A program made the position numbers and the translations under genes. Shown one piece after another: positions 50,100 to 57,971 of a DNA stretch of 64,000 nucleotides (its first letter is position 1; each line of letters begins with the position of its first letter). The notes under the pieces are model-generated. The model did no database searches. It was not told the DNA's origin and saw only the letters and a program-made list of their open reading frames with translations. Origin of the DNA: JAGPCK01 sp964535575 (lineage in GTDB: Bacteria; Bacteroidota; Bacteroidia; UKL13-3); contig CAZHTC010000001.1 of assembly GCA_964535575.1 (NCBI GenBank), positions 558,001 through 622,000 of the forward strand. Reading direction: 5' to 3'.

Positions 50100-51079
50100 T
50101 GAAAGCCATTATTCGCTTAAAAGCAGGCAAAGAATTTTCTACTATGAAAATTCAAAATACTGAAAATCCCCAAACACAATCGGGAGAATTGAAGGTAAAA
50201 ATGATAAGCAGTAGAATCAATCCTGTGGATATGGATTTGATGAAAGGTTTTCCTTCTTTGAAATATAAAAACCTACAAATTGGCGGCATTGACGGAGCAG
50301 GAATTATTTTAGAAATAGGAAAAGGGGTTACAAATTTTGCTATTGGCGACAAAGTTTTGTTCTATCGAATGTTCAGTGACATTGGTACTTGGGCAGAAGA
50401 AATTACCATTCCTGCCAACTATTGTGCAAAAATTCCAAACAATATTGACATTAAAGAAGCAGGTGCAATTGCCTTGCCTTTACTTACCGCTTTTGATAGT
50501 TTGCAACAACTCAACACTAAAACAGGAGAAAAGATTTTGATTCACGGCATTGGTGGCGGAGTTGGCTTTCAAGCATTGCAAATAGCCAAACAAATGGGAC
50601 TATATGTAATTGGTACAGGAAGTCAAAGTGACAAACCCGATTTAGTAAAAGCAGGAATCGACCAGTTTATTGATTACAAATCACAAGACTTTTCACAAGT
50701 ATTGAAAACCAAAGAAGTGGATTACATTTTCGATACTTTGGGCGATGAAATTTTGAAGAAATCCATTGCATTAAAGCCTAAAATAATTGTTTCTGTGAAA
50801 TTTGTGGACACTTCTCAAATGCACAAAGCAGGTGTAAACCTACCAGGAATTCTGAAGTGGTTAATGAAATTAATGATGGGGAAATTTAGCAAAATGGCTA
50901 AGAAAAACAAGGTGCAATTAATCGGTCAAGTTACAGGCGCAAACGGAAAATTATTGCAACAAGCCATTGATTTAATTCAAAACAGTTTTGTGTCGAGAAA
51001 ATATAATTACGTTGATTTTTCAACTATTGAGATAGAAGGTTTAAGCAATAAATCAATCGGTAAAATAATTCAATTTTAA
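50099..51079 (+). CDS. MDR-superfamily NADP-dependent oxidoreductase (quinone reductase-like)
   Basis: A 326-residue zinc-independent medium-chain reductase. GroES-like N-terminal half with IGGIDGAGIILEIGKGVTNF and GDKVLFYRMF, then the NADP site ILIHGIGGGVGFQALQIAKQ with KQMGLYVIGTGSQSD. The catalytic zinc ligands of alcohol dehydrogenases are missing. Such enzymes reduce quinones or alpha,beta-unsaturated carbonyls, which fits an HxlR regulator upstream. It overlaps the Spy-like gene by one base. Confidence 0.88.
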   Translation: MKAIIRLKAGKEFSTMKIQNTENPQTQSGELKVKMISSRINPVDMDLMKGFPSLKYKNLQIGGIDGAGIILEIGKGVTNFAIGDKVLFYRMFSDIGTWAEEITIPANYCAKIPNNIDIKEAGAIALPLLTAFDSLQQLNTKTGEKILIHGIGGGVGFQALQIAKQMGLYVIGTGSQSDKPDLVKAGIDQFIDYKSQDFSQVLKTKEVDYIFDTLGDEILKKSIALKPKIIVSVKFVDTSQMHKAGVNLPGILKWLMKLMMGKFSKMAKKNKVQLIGQVTGANGKLLQQAIDLIQNSFVSRKYNYVDFSTIEIEGLSNKSIGKIIQF

Positions 51080-51111
51080 AATGAAATAAGAAACTTCAAA
51101 AAATTAAACAA

Positions 51112-51684
51112 ATGACAACAATCGCAGAAATCAAACAATTTATTCAAGGTGGAGAATGGACTTCACTTTCAACTGAACTTCGACCATTTGAAGACCGTTT
51201 AGGAACAGGAAAAATTGAACCATTTTATGTACAACGAATTTTCAAATATTTACCAAACGACCGATTTGAAGGGACAATTATTAGTTCAGCCGACCCATTC
51301 GGGCAAATGCCTTTGGTTCAATTCACGTTCAAAGGACATACGGTTTGGGGTAAAGAACACCAAATTGCAAAAGGTGCTTTTGAAATTGACTACATTTTAG
51401 ACGAAGCATTTGAAGTAACACCTTTACACCCAATGTTTGCAGACCAATTGAACCAAGCACCGGCAAAAGGACTAAACAAATGGGAAGCAAATAAAATGCA
51501 AGACATTAAAGGAAAAGAATTTCCATTGTTTGGGATTAAGGAAGGTGAGACAGTTGGAGATTACGATTTGATTTACATTTACAACAATATGTTGTTTATG
51601 GGAAGTAAACATGTTGACGGAAAAGGATTTGATAAGCCAGAAAACAGACCAACTAACTTACAAGTTCCATTAGAAAGAAAGTAA
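51112..51684 (+). CDS. Hypothetical cytoplasmic protein
   Basis: A 190-residue protein with no signal peptide or membrane segment. Strand-rich sequence (IKQFIQGGEWTSLSTELRPF, VQFTFKGHTVWGKEHQIAKG, FEIDYILDEAFEVTPLHPMF, YDLIYIYNNMLFMGSKHVDG) suggests a calycin- or SnoaL-like barrel, but I cannot name it. It is the third gene downstream of the HxlR dyad, 32 bases after the oxidoreductase, and is probably coregulated. Followed directly by inverted repeat III. Confidence 0.55.
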   Translation: MTTIAEIKQFIQGGEWTSLSTELRPFEDRLGTGKIEPFYVQRIFKYLPNDRFEGTIISSADPFGQMPLVQFTFKGHTVWGKEHQIAKGAFEIDYILDEAFEVTPLHPMFADQLNQAPAKGLNKWEANKMQDIKGKEFPLFGIKEGETVGDYDLIYIYNNMLFMGSKHVDGKGFDKPENRPTNLQVPLERK

Positions 51685-51770
51685 TTATTTAAACTGACAA
51701 AATTTAAGCAGAAAGGTGAAATATCTTTTCTGCTTTTTGTATTTTAGCGGACGAGAAGAAGCACTAGTGC

Positions 51771-51890
51771 AAACAGCAGATAAAAAGGATGGCTGTTTTG
51801 TAGGTTTGGAAAATGTGTTGTTCAAATTACCTTTGTACTTGATGGGAGGTTTGTAAGATCCGAAGCCACCCTTCTTATCCGCAACCGTTA
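51771..51890. repeat. Cassette-type inverted repeat III
   Basis: GCAGATAAAAAGGATGGCT (51776-51794) is the inverted complement of AGCCACCCTTCTTATCCGC (51864-51882) with three mismatches. The right side ends GCAACCGTTA, as in repeats I and II. Translation of this repeat on the minus strand gives ADKKGGFGSYKPP, familiar from spurious annotated ORFs in Bacteroidota; this indicates a widely dispersed element. It separates the HxlR cassette from the small membrane gene. Confidence 0.7.
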
Positions 51891-51917
51891 ACTTTTTTAT
51901 AGACACAAATCCTACAA

Positions 51918-52088
51918 ATGAAGAAAATGGAGAAAGAAAAAACCTTAAAATTTTTAGCAATAGTTCTTCCATCAGTAATGGTTTGGCTGTTACCAACAGT
52001 AATTCTTACTCCACTCATATTTGCGTGGACAAAAAAATATAAAGTAAAATTAAACCAGACATACACTAACAACAATGGCAAAAAGTAA
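51918..52088 (+). CDS. Small membrane protein, 56 residues
   Basis: An ATG at 51918 opens a 56-codon frame that ends at TAA 52086-52088. The protein has basic ends and one or two hydrophobic helices (KTLKFLAIVLPSVMVWLL, then PTVILTPLIFAW), followed by KKYKVKLNQTY. It lies directly after inverted repeat III, where a cassette gene is expected, with the same orientation as the others and no competing frame. Function unknown. Confidence 0.5.
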   Translation: MKKMEKEKTLKFLAIVLPSVMVWLLPTVILTPLIFAWTKKYKVKLNQTYTNNNGKK

Positions 52089-52235
52089 AACCCCGACAGT
52101 ACACCGAACCCTGCGCTGCATGGGAGAAATTTTAATCCCCTTCTACCACCCATTTGCTGCTCATGGCAACAATTGAATTGGGGCTCCGACCGAAAATATT
52201 CACCAGCAAATTCAAATCATTACATTGTTTTGTTT

Positions 52236-52293
52236 AATTCGTCACCTCGGTAAACTCGGTGTGACATTCTTTTGGAACTTGTGAAGGGTTAAT
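52236..52293. repeat. Direct repeat, copy 1
   Basis: AATTCGTCACCTCGGTAAAC and what follows recurs, with few changes, at 52794-52852. Inside lies an imperfect palindrome, TCACCTCGG..CCGGTGTGA-like, whose complement, GTCACACCGAGTTTACCGAG, matches the element at 52407-52430. The pair of copies brackets the GIY-YIG gene at a distance of 558 bases. Confidence 0.8.
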
Positions 52294-52406
52294 TTTTTTT
52301 GCCTTCATTGCTGTCTTAAGTTCTTTGCTTATGACAAAAAAAGTGAAGTTTGCAACGTCAACAACCTACCCCTTTCTTTCACGATTTTTCATGGTGCTCT
52401 TGGTTT

Positions 52407-52430
52407 GTCAGGCTGAGTTTACCGAAGCCC
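52407..52430. repeat. Palindromic intergenic element
   Basis: GTCAGGCTGAGTTTACCGAA and two or three bases beyond: GGCT and the AGCC end pair around the loop. Members of this GTCAGGCTGAG..GAAGCC family occur in many genomes. Same core (GAGTTTACCGA) as the two direct repeats, in opposite orientation. Confidence 0.55.
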
Positions 52431-52485
52431 TTCCTGTTATTTTTCTCATTAGATAAAACAATCAACTGCTCAAAGTTCTCCTGAA

Positions 52486-52731
52486 TTAAGGCAACTTTTT
52501 TCGCCTACTCCAACCTTTAATCTGTTTCTCACGCTTAATTGCCAGATTATAATCAGTGAATGGTTGATAGTACTTTAATACTACCGGCCTCTTGTTAAAA
52601 GTATACGCTCCTTTATTTAATCCCAAATTGTGTTCAATAATCCGTCTTTCTAAATTATTGGTTATGCCTGTATAAAAAGAGCCATCGTTACATTCAACGA
52701 GGTAAACATACAACAATTTAAAACACTTCAT
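52486..52731 (-). CDS. GIY-YIG nuclease-domain protein
   Basis: An 81-residue protein from ATG 52731 (a start at 52752 adds seven residues). YVYLVECNDGSFYTGITNNL is the GIY-YIG motif (here YVY..YTG), followed by ERRIIEHNLGLNKGAYTFN with the catalytic Arg and the KRPVVLKYYQPFTDYNLAIK region, ending with a basic RRKK. These single-domain proteins (URI-type) are common, often in many copies, in Bacteroidota; the role is unknown. It lies between two 58-base direct repeats. Confidence 0.88.
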   Translation of the reverse strand: MKCFKLLYVYLVECNDGSFYTGITNNLERRIIEHNLGLNKGAYTFNKRPVVLKYYQPFTDYNLAIKREKQIKGWSRRKKLP

Positions 52732-52793
52732 TTTTAACTTAATTAAAATCACACCGGTCCACCTGTAACGAATCGGGCAATCATTGCCGGGTC

Positions 52794-52852
52794 AATTCGT
52801 CACCTCGGTAAACTCGGTGTGACATTCTTTTTGGGACTTCTGAAGGTTTAAT
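52794..52852. repeat. Direct repeat, copy 2
   Basis: Second copy of the element at 52236-52293. It overlaps the last five bases of the ssb gene. The first ~38 bases are identical in the two copies; the end differs by a few bases and one insertion. Confidence 0.8.
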
Positions 52853-53189
52853 CCTTTTTACCGCCAATCATCAGCAATTCATTTACGATAATTTCGGTGC
52901 TGTAGCGTTTGTTGCCTTCTTTATCGGTGTAATTGCGGGTACTCAATTTCCCTTCAACCGAAATCTCACTTCCTTTTTTCAGGTATTTGGCTACCACATC
53001 GGCCTGCTTGCCCCATACCACCAAGTTGTGCCACTGGGTGTCGGTAATTTTTTCGCCATCGGCATTGCGATAGGTTTCGGAAGTGGCCAGCGAAAATTTC
53101 GCCATTTTTTTTCCGCCTTTTAATTCTTTTACGTCAGGATTTTGTCCGATGTGGCCCAGGAGGCGTACACTGTTTCTTAAATTGTTCAT
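52848..53189 (-). CDS. ssb: Single-stranded DNA-binding protein, short form
   Basis: A 113-residue OB-fold protein: NSVRLLGHIGQNPDVKELKG, KKMAKFSLATSETYRNADGE, TQWHNLVVWGKQADVVAKYL, KGSEISVEGKLSTRNYTDKE and a last strand STEIIVNELLMIG. It ends GGKKD with no Gly-rich linker and no acidic DDDIPF-like tip, the part that recruits other repair proteins. Bacteroidota often encode a short SSB besides a longer one; this looks like the short one. An upstream run up to purH (53190-53443) holds its promoter. Confidence 0.92.
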   Translation of the reverse strand: MNNLRNSVRLLGHIGQNPDVKELKGGKKMAKFSLATSETYRNADGEKITDTQWHNLVVWGKQADVVAKYLKKGSEISVEGKLSTRNYTDKEGNKRYSTEIIVNELLMIGGKKD

Positions 53190-53443
53190 ACGAGTTTTAA
53201 TTTTAAAAAAGTTATTAATTTATTTACCCGCATCAGGCTCCAGATCTCGGTGGCGCCTTCCGAACCGGCAACCTTACTGCGGCATCAACGAATTGACGAT
53301 ACAAAGGTGGGGAGGACTGAAAAACTTAGTCGTATAAGAAACGTATAGAAACGGGTAGAGTGAATTTAACCGTGTACAAACGGATAAAGAGGCTTTTTAA
53401 AAATAGTGAAAAAAGCGGATTTTCCCAATGAAAAAGGATACTC

Positions 53444-54967
53444 TTAGTGTTTAAAATGCCTGATGCCGGTAAATACCATGGCGAGCCCGTGGGCATTGCA
53501 ATAATCAATGCTCAGCTGGTCCTTAATAGAGCCTCCGGGTTGTGTAATGGCGGTAATGCCGGCCTTGTGGGCTACTTCTACGCAATCGGGGAATGGGAAA
53601 AATGCATCGGAAGCCATTACTGCCCCTTGCAAATCCAATCCAAATTCAGCGGCTTTGTTAATGGCATGTTGCAAGGCATCAATTCGCGAAGTGTGTCCGC
53701 ATCCTATTCCAAGCAGTTGTCCGTTTTTAGCCAGCACAATGGTGTTTGATTTGGCATGCTTTACTATGCGTATGGCAAAAAGCATATCCGCAATTTCATG
53801 CGCGGTTGCCACTTTTTGTGTTGCCGGCTTTAACATATCTGCCGTTTCGCTCATCAGGTCTTTGTCTTGTACCAGCACACCATTCAGCAACGATTTGTAC
53901 TGAAGTTTACTTTTGGCACAGGGTTTTTGTACCAGTAAAATCCGGTTCTTTTTACTTTTTAATACTTCGAGTGCATCGGCATCATACCCCGGGGCCAGCA
54001 ACACTTCAAAAAACAAACTGTCCATTTCCATTGCCGTTTCCTTATCGATGTTGCGGTTGCATGCAATCACTCCGCCAAAGGCCGAAACAGGATCACCGGC
54101 CAGTGCATCTTTCCAGGCAAGTTTCAACGTATCGCGCTGGGCAAGTCCGCACGGGTTGGTATGTTTAATAATGGCAAAAGCCGGTTGCATAAACTCGGCT
54201 ACCAGTTCCGATGCTGCATCGGCATCTACCAGGTTGTTGTACGAAAGTTCTTTGCCGTGCAACTGGGTAAACACTTCATTCATTTCACCAAAAAACACCG
54301 CCTGCTGATGAGGATTTTCGCCATACCTAAGCGTGGTTCCGTTTAGATAACTTTGTTTGAACTGTTGTTTACTTTCGCCATTAAACCAGTTAAAAATGCG
54401 CGTATCGTAATGCGAAGTAATATTGAATGCCTTAGCGGCAAATTCTTTTCTGTCGGGTTTATCGCTAAAGCCGTTTTTTGTGTTGAGCAGGTTGAGTAAA
54501 TCGGTATAACTGCTTTTGTGAGCCACAATAAGGGTGTCGGCAAAATTTTTAGCTGCAGCCCGTATCAGCGAAACTCCGCCAATATCTATTTTTTCAATAA
54601 TGGTTTGTTCATCGGTGGTGCTCTTTACTGTTTCTTCAAACGGATACAAATCTACGATCACCAAATCAAGCATAGGTATTTCATATTGTGTGGCCTCCTG
54701 CATATCCTGTGCGTTTTCTCTGCGGGCCAGTATGCCGCCAAATACTTTTGGATGAAGTGTTTTTACACGCCCTCCCAAAATAGAAGGATAACCGGTTACT
54801 TTTTCCACGGCTACCACCGGAATACCGAGTTTTTCAATAAAATCCTGAGTGCCTCCCGTAGAGTGAATGATTACCCCCAGCTCGTGCAGCCTGCGCACTA
54901 CGGGTTCCAGCCCATCTTTATAAAATACCGAAATCAATGCGTTGCTTATTTTTTTGGCCTGGCTCAT
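53444..54967 (-). CDS. purH: Bifunctional AICAR transformylase/IMP cyclohydrolase
   Basis: A 507-residue protein from ATG 54967 (a TTG two codons upstream is less likely) for the last two steps of IMP synthesis. Cyclohydrolase domain (about 1-195): GVIIHSTGGTQDFIEKLGIP, VTGYPSILGGRVKTLHPKVF, KIDIGGVSLIRAAAKNF. Formyltransferase domain (about 200-507): LRYGENPHQQAVFF, IIKHTNPCGLAQRD with the catalytic Lys-His, and AVMASDAFFPFPDCVE near the end. It is far from purKE, so the purine genes are scattered. Confidence 0.97.
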   Translation of the reverse strand: MSQAKKISNALISVFYKDGLEPVVRRLHELGVIIHSTGGTQDFIEKLGIPVVAVEKVTGYPSILGGRVKTLHPKVFGGILARRENAQDMQEATQYEIPMLDLVIVDLYPFEETVKSTTDEQTIIEKIDIGGVSLIRAAAKNFADTLIVAHKSSYTDLLNLLNTKNGFSDKPDRKEFAAKAFNITSHYDTRIFNWFNGESKQQFKQSYLNGTTLRYGENPHQQAVFFGEMNEVFTQLHGKELSYNNLVDADAASELVAEFMQPAFAIIKHTNPCGLAQRDTLKLAWKDALAGDPVSAFGGVIACNRNIDKETAMEMDSLFFEVLLAPGYDADALEVLKSKKNRILLVQKPCAKSKLQYKSLLNGVLVQDKDLMSETADMLKPATQKVATAHEIADMLFAIRIVKHAKSNTIVLAKNGQLLGIGCGHTSRIDALQHAINKAAEFGLDLQGAVMASDAFFPFPDCVEVAHKAGITAITQPGGSIKDQLSIDYCNAHGLAMVFTGIRHFKH

Positions 54968-55034
54968 ATACAAATTTTAATGAGCCGCAAAACTACTTCA
55001 TTGGCTGCTGTTGCAGGGAAGATTTTTTCAGAAC

Positions 55035-55574
55035 TTATTCACCTTTTGCTTCGGCCACTTTTTTCAGTTTTAGCAAACTCACTTGCATATCAGAGCCCTG
55101 TCGTTCGGTAACCGATTTAAGGGAAAAACGGGCAAACGAATTGTAGCCCACATCGCCCGAATCGACCCATGTAACCTGAGTAGTATTGCCTATGGCTTTT
55201 ACCAGAATATCTCCGTCAGTACTAAATTCGCCATCGGCCGTAGTTATTTCATAACGGATTCCTTTATTTACCTGAGACGATTTTATTTTAAACGTAATAT
55301 CAACCAGCGGACCTTTCATCACGATGGCAGAATTTTCTCCGGCCACGGGACCTGAAAAAATATATTTATAATTAGTGTCGGGCGACTGCCAGCTCATCCA
55401 TTTATTCCATTTAGCGGGGGTGTTGATATAAGTAAAAACACTATCAACCGGAGCCTGAATGGTAACCGATTTTGAAACAACAAATTGATTTTCAAAAAGC
55501 AGTGAAAATAAAAAAACGGCCAATATAAAAAGGGCGATACCGATAAAGGTGTTGCGAATGCGCGTAATAATCAT
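55035..55574 (-). CDS. SRPBCC (polyketide cyclase-like) family protein
   Basis: A 179-residue protein with an N-terminal membrane helix (about 9-28) and a START/Bet v1-type hydrophobic-pocket domain: VTIQAPVDSVFTYINTPAKW at about 38-57, then KWMSWQSPDTNYKYIFSG, and IRYEITTADGEFSTDGDILV. SRPBCC domains bind lipids or hydrophobic ligands; the ligand is unknown. It is 67 bases upstream of purH and 20 bases after the barrel gene, all on the minus strand. Confidence 0.85.
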   Translation of the reverse strand: MIITRIRNTFIGIALFILAVFLFSLLFENQFVVSKSVTIQAPVDSVFTYINTPAKWNKWMSWQSPDTNYKYIFSGPVAGENSAIVMKGPLVDITFKIKSSQVNKGIRYEITTADGEFSTDGDILVKAIGNTTQVTWVDSGDVGYNSFARFSLKSVTERQGSDMQVSLLKLKKVAEAKGE

Positions 55575-55594
55575 AACGGGAGCAAAACTACGTG

Positions 55595-56566
55595 TTATTT
55601 GGAAAAGCCCAAGCCAATGGTTTGCATCAGATACCCTCCTTTGCCCTCAATTCCCGGCCTCATGCCCACCTCGAGCCGGTAGGATATATTAAGCCTTGGA
55701 AAATCAACGCAACCTACTTTTTCAAAAATAAGCCGGGCTCCCAGGTTCTGCGTTTTAAATCCGCCAGCTCCGGTTACGTTGTAGGGTGCTCCGTTATAAA
55801 ATATCTGATCAACCGTAATAGTGGGGCAATACAGAACATCGAGGTACACATTGCGAATAAATGAAATCTCTTCCTCTTCGTTTTTAGCAGAGGTATAAAA
55901 CACACGGAGCAGTTTTGAAACCGAAATACCTCCGTAAAAACCGTTTGCCCGGCACATGGTATACACATCAGCCGTATCGGGAAAAGTGAAAGGGGCTCCG
56001 TTTCCGGCCAACTCACCGGTAAGGCCGCCTTTAGCCGAAGTTTGATCAATGGTTTGGTTCCAGCTATAAATTCCTCCTCTTACTCCAATCATTACCCGGG
56101 CCGGCAGGTATTGCGAAGTAAAAGTGTACATGGTGTCTTTTTCAATGGGGTCTACATAAAATTCTGTTCCGGGCCAGGCAAACACCCTTGCTTTAGCATA
56201 ACCGGTATAGTTAAAAAATAAGCCGAATCCGGCTTCGTACTGAAAAAAAAGTTTGGTGCTGTTTTGCGATGAAACAACTCCTTTGGTGGCGTTGTAATGG
56301 TTTAAATCAAAAAGCGATTGCTTAAACGATCCCTGCAGTGATAGAACCCGGGGCAACAATACTTCTGCTTTTGCACCCATACCAAAGTTAAGCGAATTTG
56401 CCTGATTGTACTCGAGGTAATAAGGTTGTGCATGTAAAATTACAGTGGTTCCATTGGGGTCCCAGGTAAGCGAAGAGTCTTCCTCTAAGGTGTTTTGAGC
56501 TGAGGCAAAAAAAGTACCTAACAGCAATAACACTAAGTAAACAAAGCGGAATGGGTGTAGGGGCAT
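55595..56566 (-). CDS. Secreted beta-barrel protein, hypothetical
   Basis: A 323-residue protein from ATG 56566, chosen because it starts right at the signal peptide (MPLHPFRFVYLVLLLLG..FASAQ); the open frame extends 13 codons further. The rest has about twelve strands of alternating aromatic residues (FFQYEAGFGLFFNYTGYAKA, VMIGVRGGIYSWNQTIDQT, YLDVLYCPTITVDQIFYN) and ends GLGFSK, close to an outer-membrane barrel end. Not assigned to a family. Its start is 47 bases from that of the hydrolase on the other strand. Confidence 0.7.
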   Translation of the reverse strand: MPLHPFRFVYLVLLLLGTFFASAQNTLEEDSSLTWDPNGTTVILHAQPYYLEYNQANSLNFGMGAKAEVLLPRVLSLQGSFKQSLFDLNHYNATKGVVSSQNSTKLFFQYEAGFGLFFNYTGYAKARVFAWPGTEFYVDPIEKDTMYTFTSQYLPARVMIGVRGGIYSWNQTIDQTSAKGGLTGELAGNGAPFTFPDTADVYTMCRANGFYGGISVSKLLRVFYTSAKNEEEEISFIRNVYLDVLYCPTITVDQIFYNGAPYNVTGAGGFKTQNLGARLIFEKVGCVDFPRLNISYRLEVGMRPGIEGKGGYLMQTIGLGFSK

Positions 56567-56613
56567 CTTTAGTTTCGAGTAATAATTGCGGTGAAAATAA
56601 TGCATTATTGCGT

Positions 56614-57969
56614 ATGCAACAAATATCTATGATGACAGGACGTAAATCTTTGTTTTTCTTTGGTTTTCTCTTTGTATTGGTTTCGGGGGCCCGGGGACAG
56701 AACCAGGAGGCAAAAGCCATTCAGGTGGTCGACTTTCTGGTGAAGCACCGTTTTGACTCGGTTTATACCCTTTTTTCGGAAGAAGTGAAGGAAAGTTTTT
56801 CGCTTAATAACCTCACCCTTACCTGGATCGAATTTGAACGGCAGGGAGGCGGTTTAATCAAACACGGATATCCGCGCATGAACTACCTGATGGGAAGCGA
56901 AGTGTGGCTTACCGAAATTAATTTTGCCAAAGTAACGTATGATTTGGTATTGAGGTTTGACAGTGCTGCACAACTTTCGGGCTTTCGCATTTCTATGCCT
57001 GCTGCAAAATGTGATTACCACGACCCCGAATATGCAAAAGGTAATTTTACATATTCAGAAATTAAAACATTTGTTGTGTGCGGTGAATATAAACTGCCGG
57101 CCATTCTCACCCTGCCTGTAACCACCGCAAAAGTTCCGGTGGTGGTAATGGTTCACGGCTCAGGGCCAAATGATATAGATGAAACAGCAGGTAATTATAA
57201 AACATTTCGCGACCTGGCGCTGGGTTTGGCCGTAAATGGTATTGCCTCCTTGCGCTATGAAAAACGTTCGCACGTGTATGGAAATAAAATGGCTGCCGAT
57301 ATGGAAATTTTTACTGTAAAAGAAGAAGTAACTGACGATGCTCTTGCTGCCATTAAACAGGTTTCTGTTATCCCGGAAATTGATGCCGGAAAAATTTTTT
57401 TGATGGGGCATAGTCTGGGTGCTTTGCTGGCACCGCGTATTGCTGCACAAACCCGGTTGCTCAATGGAATTATTATGCTGGCTGCAAATGCTCAGCCACT
57501 GCAAAACGTAGTGCTGGAGCAGTATGAATACCTCACCGCTCTCGATACCACAGCTACTGAACAGGAGAAAAAAGAATTTCTGGAAGATGCCCGCAGCAAA
57601 ATAAATCAATTAAACGATACAGCAGCAGTACGAAATATGAAGGCCGAAGATTTGTTATTGGGGCTTCCGGCAACTTACTGGTTAGATTTAATTAACTACC
57701 ACCAAACTTCAGTTGCAAAAAACCTTTCGGTACGTATGCTTATTGTGCAGGGAGGAAAAGATTATCAGGTAACTCCTAAAGAATATGAATTGTGGCAAAA
57801 AGCGCTGAAGAAAAAGAAACGCACAACCTTTATGTTTTTTCCTCAACTGAATCATCTGATGGTGCCATCGGTGGGCAAACCCGGCCCCGCTGAGTACACC
57901 CAAACAAAAGGAAATGTTCCGGAAGAATTGGTGAAACAAGTAGTGAACTGGATAAACTCGAAAAACTAA
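56614..57969 (+). CDS. Secreted alpha/beta hydrolase with DUF3887-like N-terminal part
   Basis: A 451-residue protein from ATG 56614 (56629 is also possible). Signal peptide ends near GARGQ. Residues about 30-130 resemble DUF3887 (VVDFLVKHRFDSVYTLFSEE), and the rest is an alpha/beta hydrolase: oxyanion-loop VVVMVHGSGPNDIDETAGNY, nucleophile elbow GHSLGALLAPRIA with Ser 267, LIVQGGKDYQVTPKEYELW (Asp) and PQLNHLMVPSVG (His). It belongs to the S9-like/dienelactone-type group that deacylates esters or peptides outside the cytoplasm. The substrate is unknown. Confidence 0.88.
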   Translation: MQQISMMTGRKSLFFFGFLFVLVSGARGQNQEAKAIQVVDFLVKHRFDSVYTLFSEEVKESFSLNNLTLTWIEFERQGGGLIKHGYPRMNYLMGSEVWLTEINFAKVTYDLVLRFDSAAQLSGFRISMPAAKCDYHDPEYAKGNFTYSEIKTFVVCGEYKLPAILTLPVTTAKVPVVVMVHGSGPNDIDETAGNYKTFRDLALGLAVNGIASLRYEKRSHVYGNKMAADMEIFTVKEEVTDDALAAIKQVSVIPEIDAGKIFLMGHSLGALLAPRIAAQTRLLNGIIMLAANAQPLQNVVLEQYEYLTALDTTATEQEKKEFLEDARSKINQLNDTAAVRNMKAEDLLLGLPATYWLDLINYHQTSVAKNLSVRMLIVQGGKDYQVTPKEYELWQKALKKKKRTTFMFFPQLNHLMVPSVGKPGPAEYTQTKGNVPEELVKQVVNWINSKN

Positions 57970-57971
57970 AA

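Larger units (their letters stand above)
52089..52485. other. Intergenic region with palindromic elements
   Basis: About 400 bases with no open frame of note. It contains copy 1 of the 58-base direct repeat (52236-52293) and a palindromic element at 52407-52430 (GTCAGGCTGAGTTTACCGAA). A GCTGCATGGG and GCTCATGGC pair around 52116-52165 could be a decayed inverted repeat closing the last cassette. Nothing else is recognised. Confidence 0.5.

Noticed and set aside
51685..51996. Minus-strand open frame of 103 codons over repeat III
   Set aside because: It is the translation of the inverted repeat and of the antisense of the small membrane gene; the same phrase recurs in spurious annotations of such repeats.
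47640..52100. Classical integron
   Set aside because: No integron integrase, attI or Pc promoter is seen, the cores are not GTTRRRY, and one unit contains several genes with its own regulator. Only the resemblance is reported.
52486..52731. Homing endonuclease of an intron or intein
   Set aside because: The protein is a lone 81-residue GIY-YIG domain with no DNA-binding region, and neither neighbour gene is interrupted.
56551..56613. Upstream start for the alpha/beta hydrolase giving 472 residues
   Set aside because: The added residues overlap the start region of the divergent barrel gene and come before the real signal peptide.
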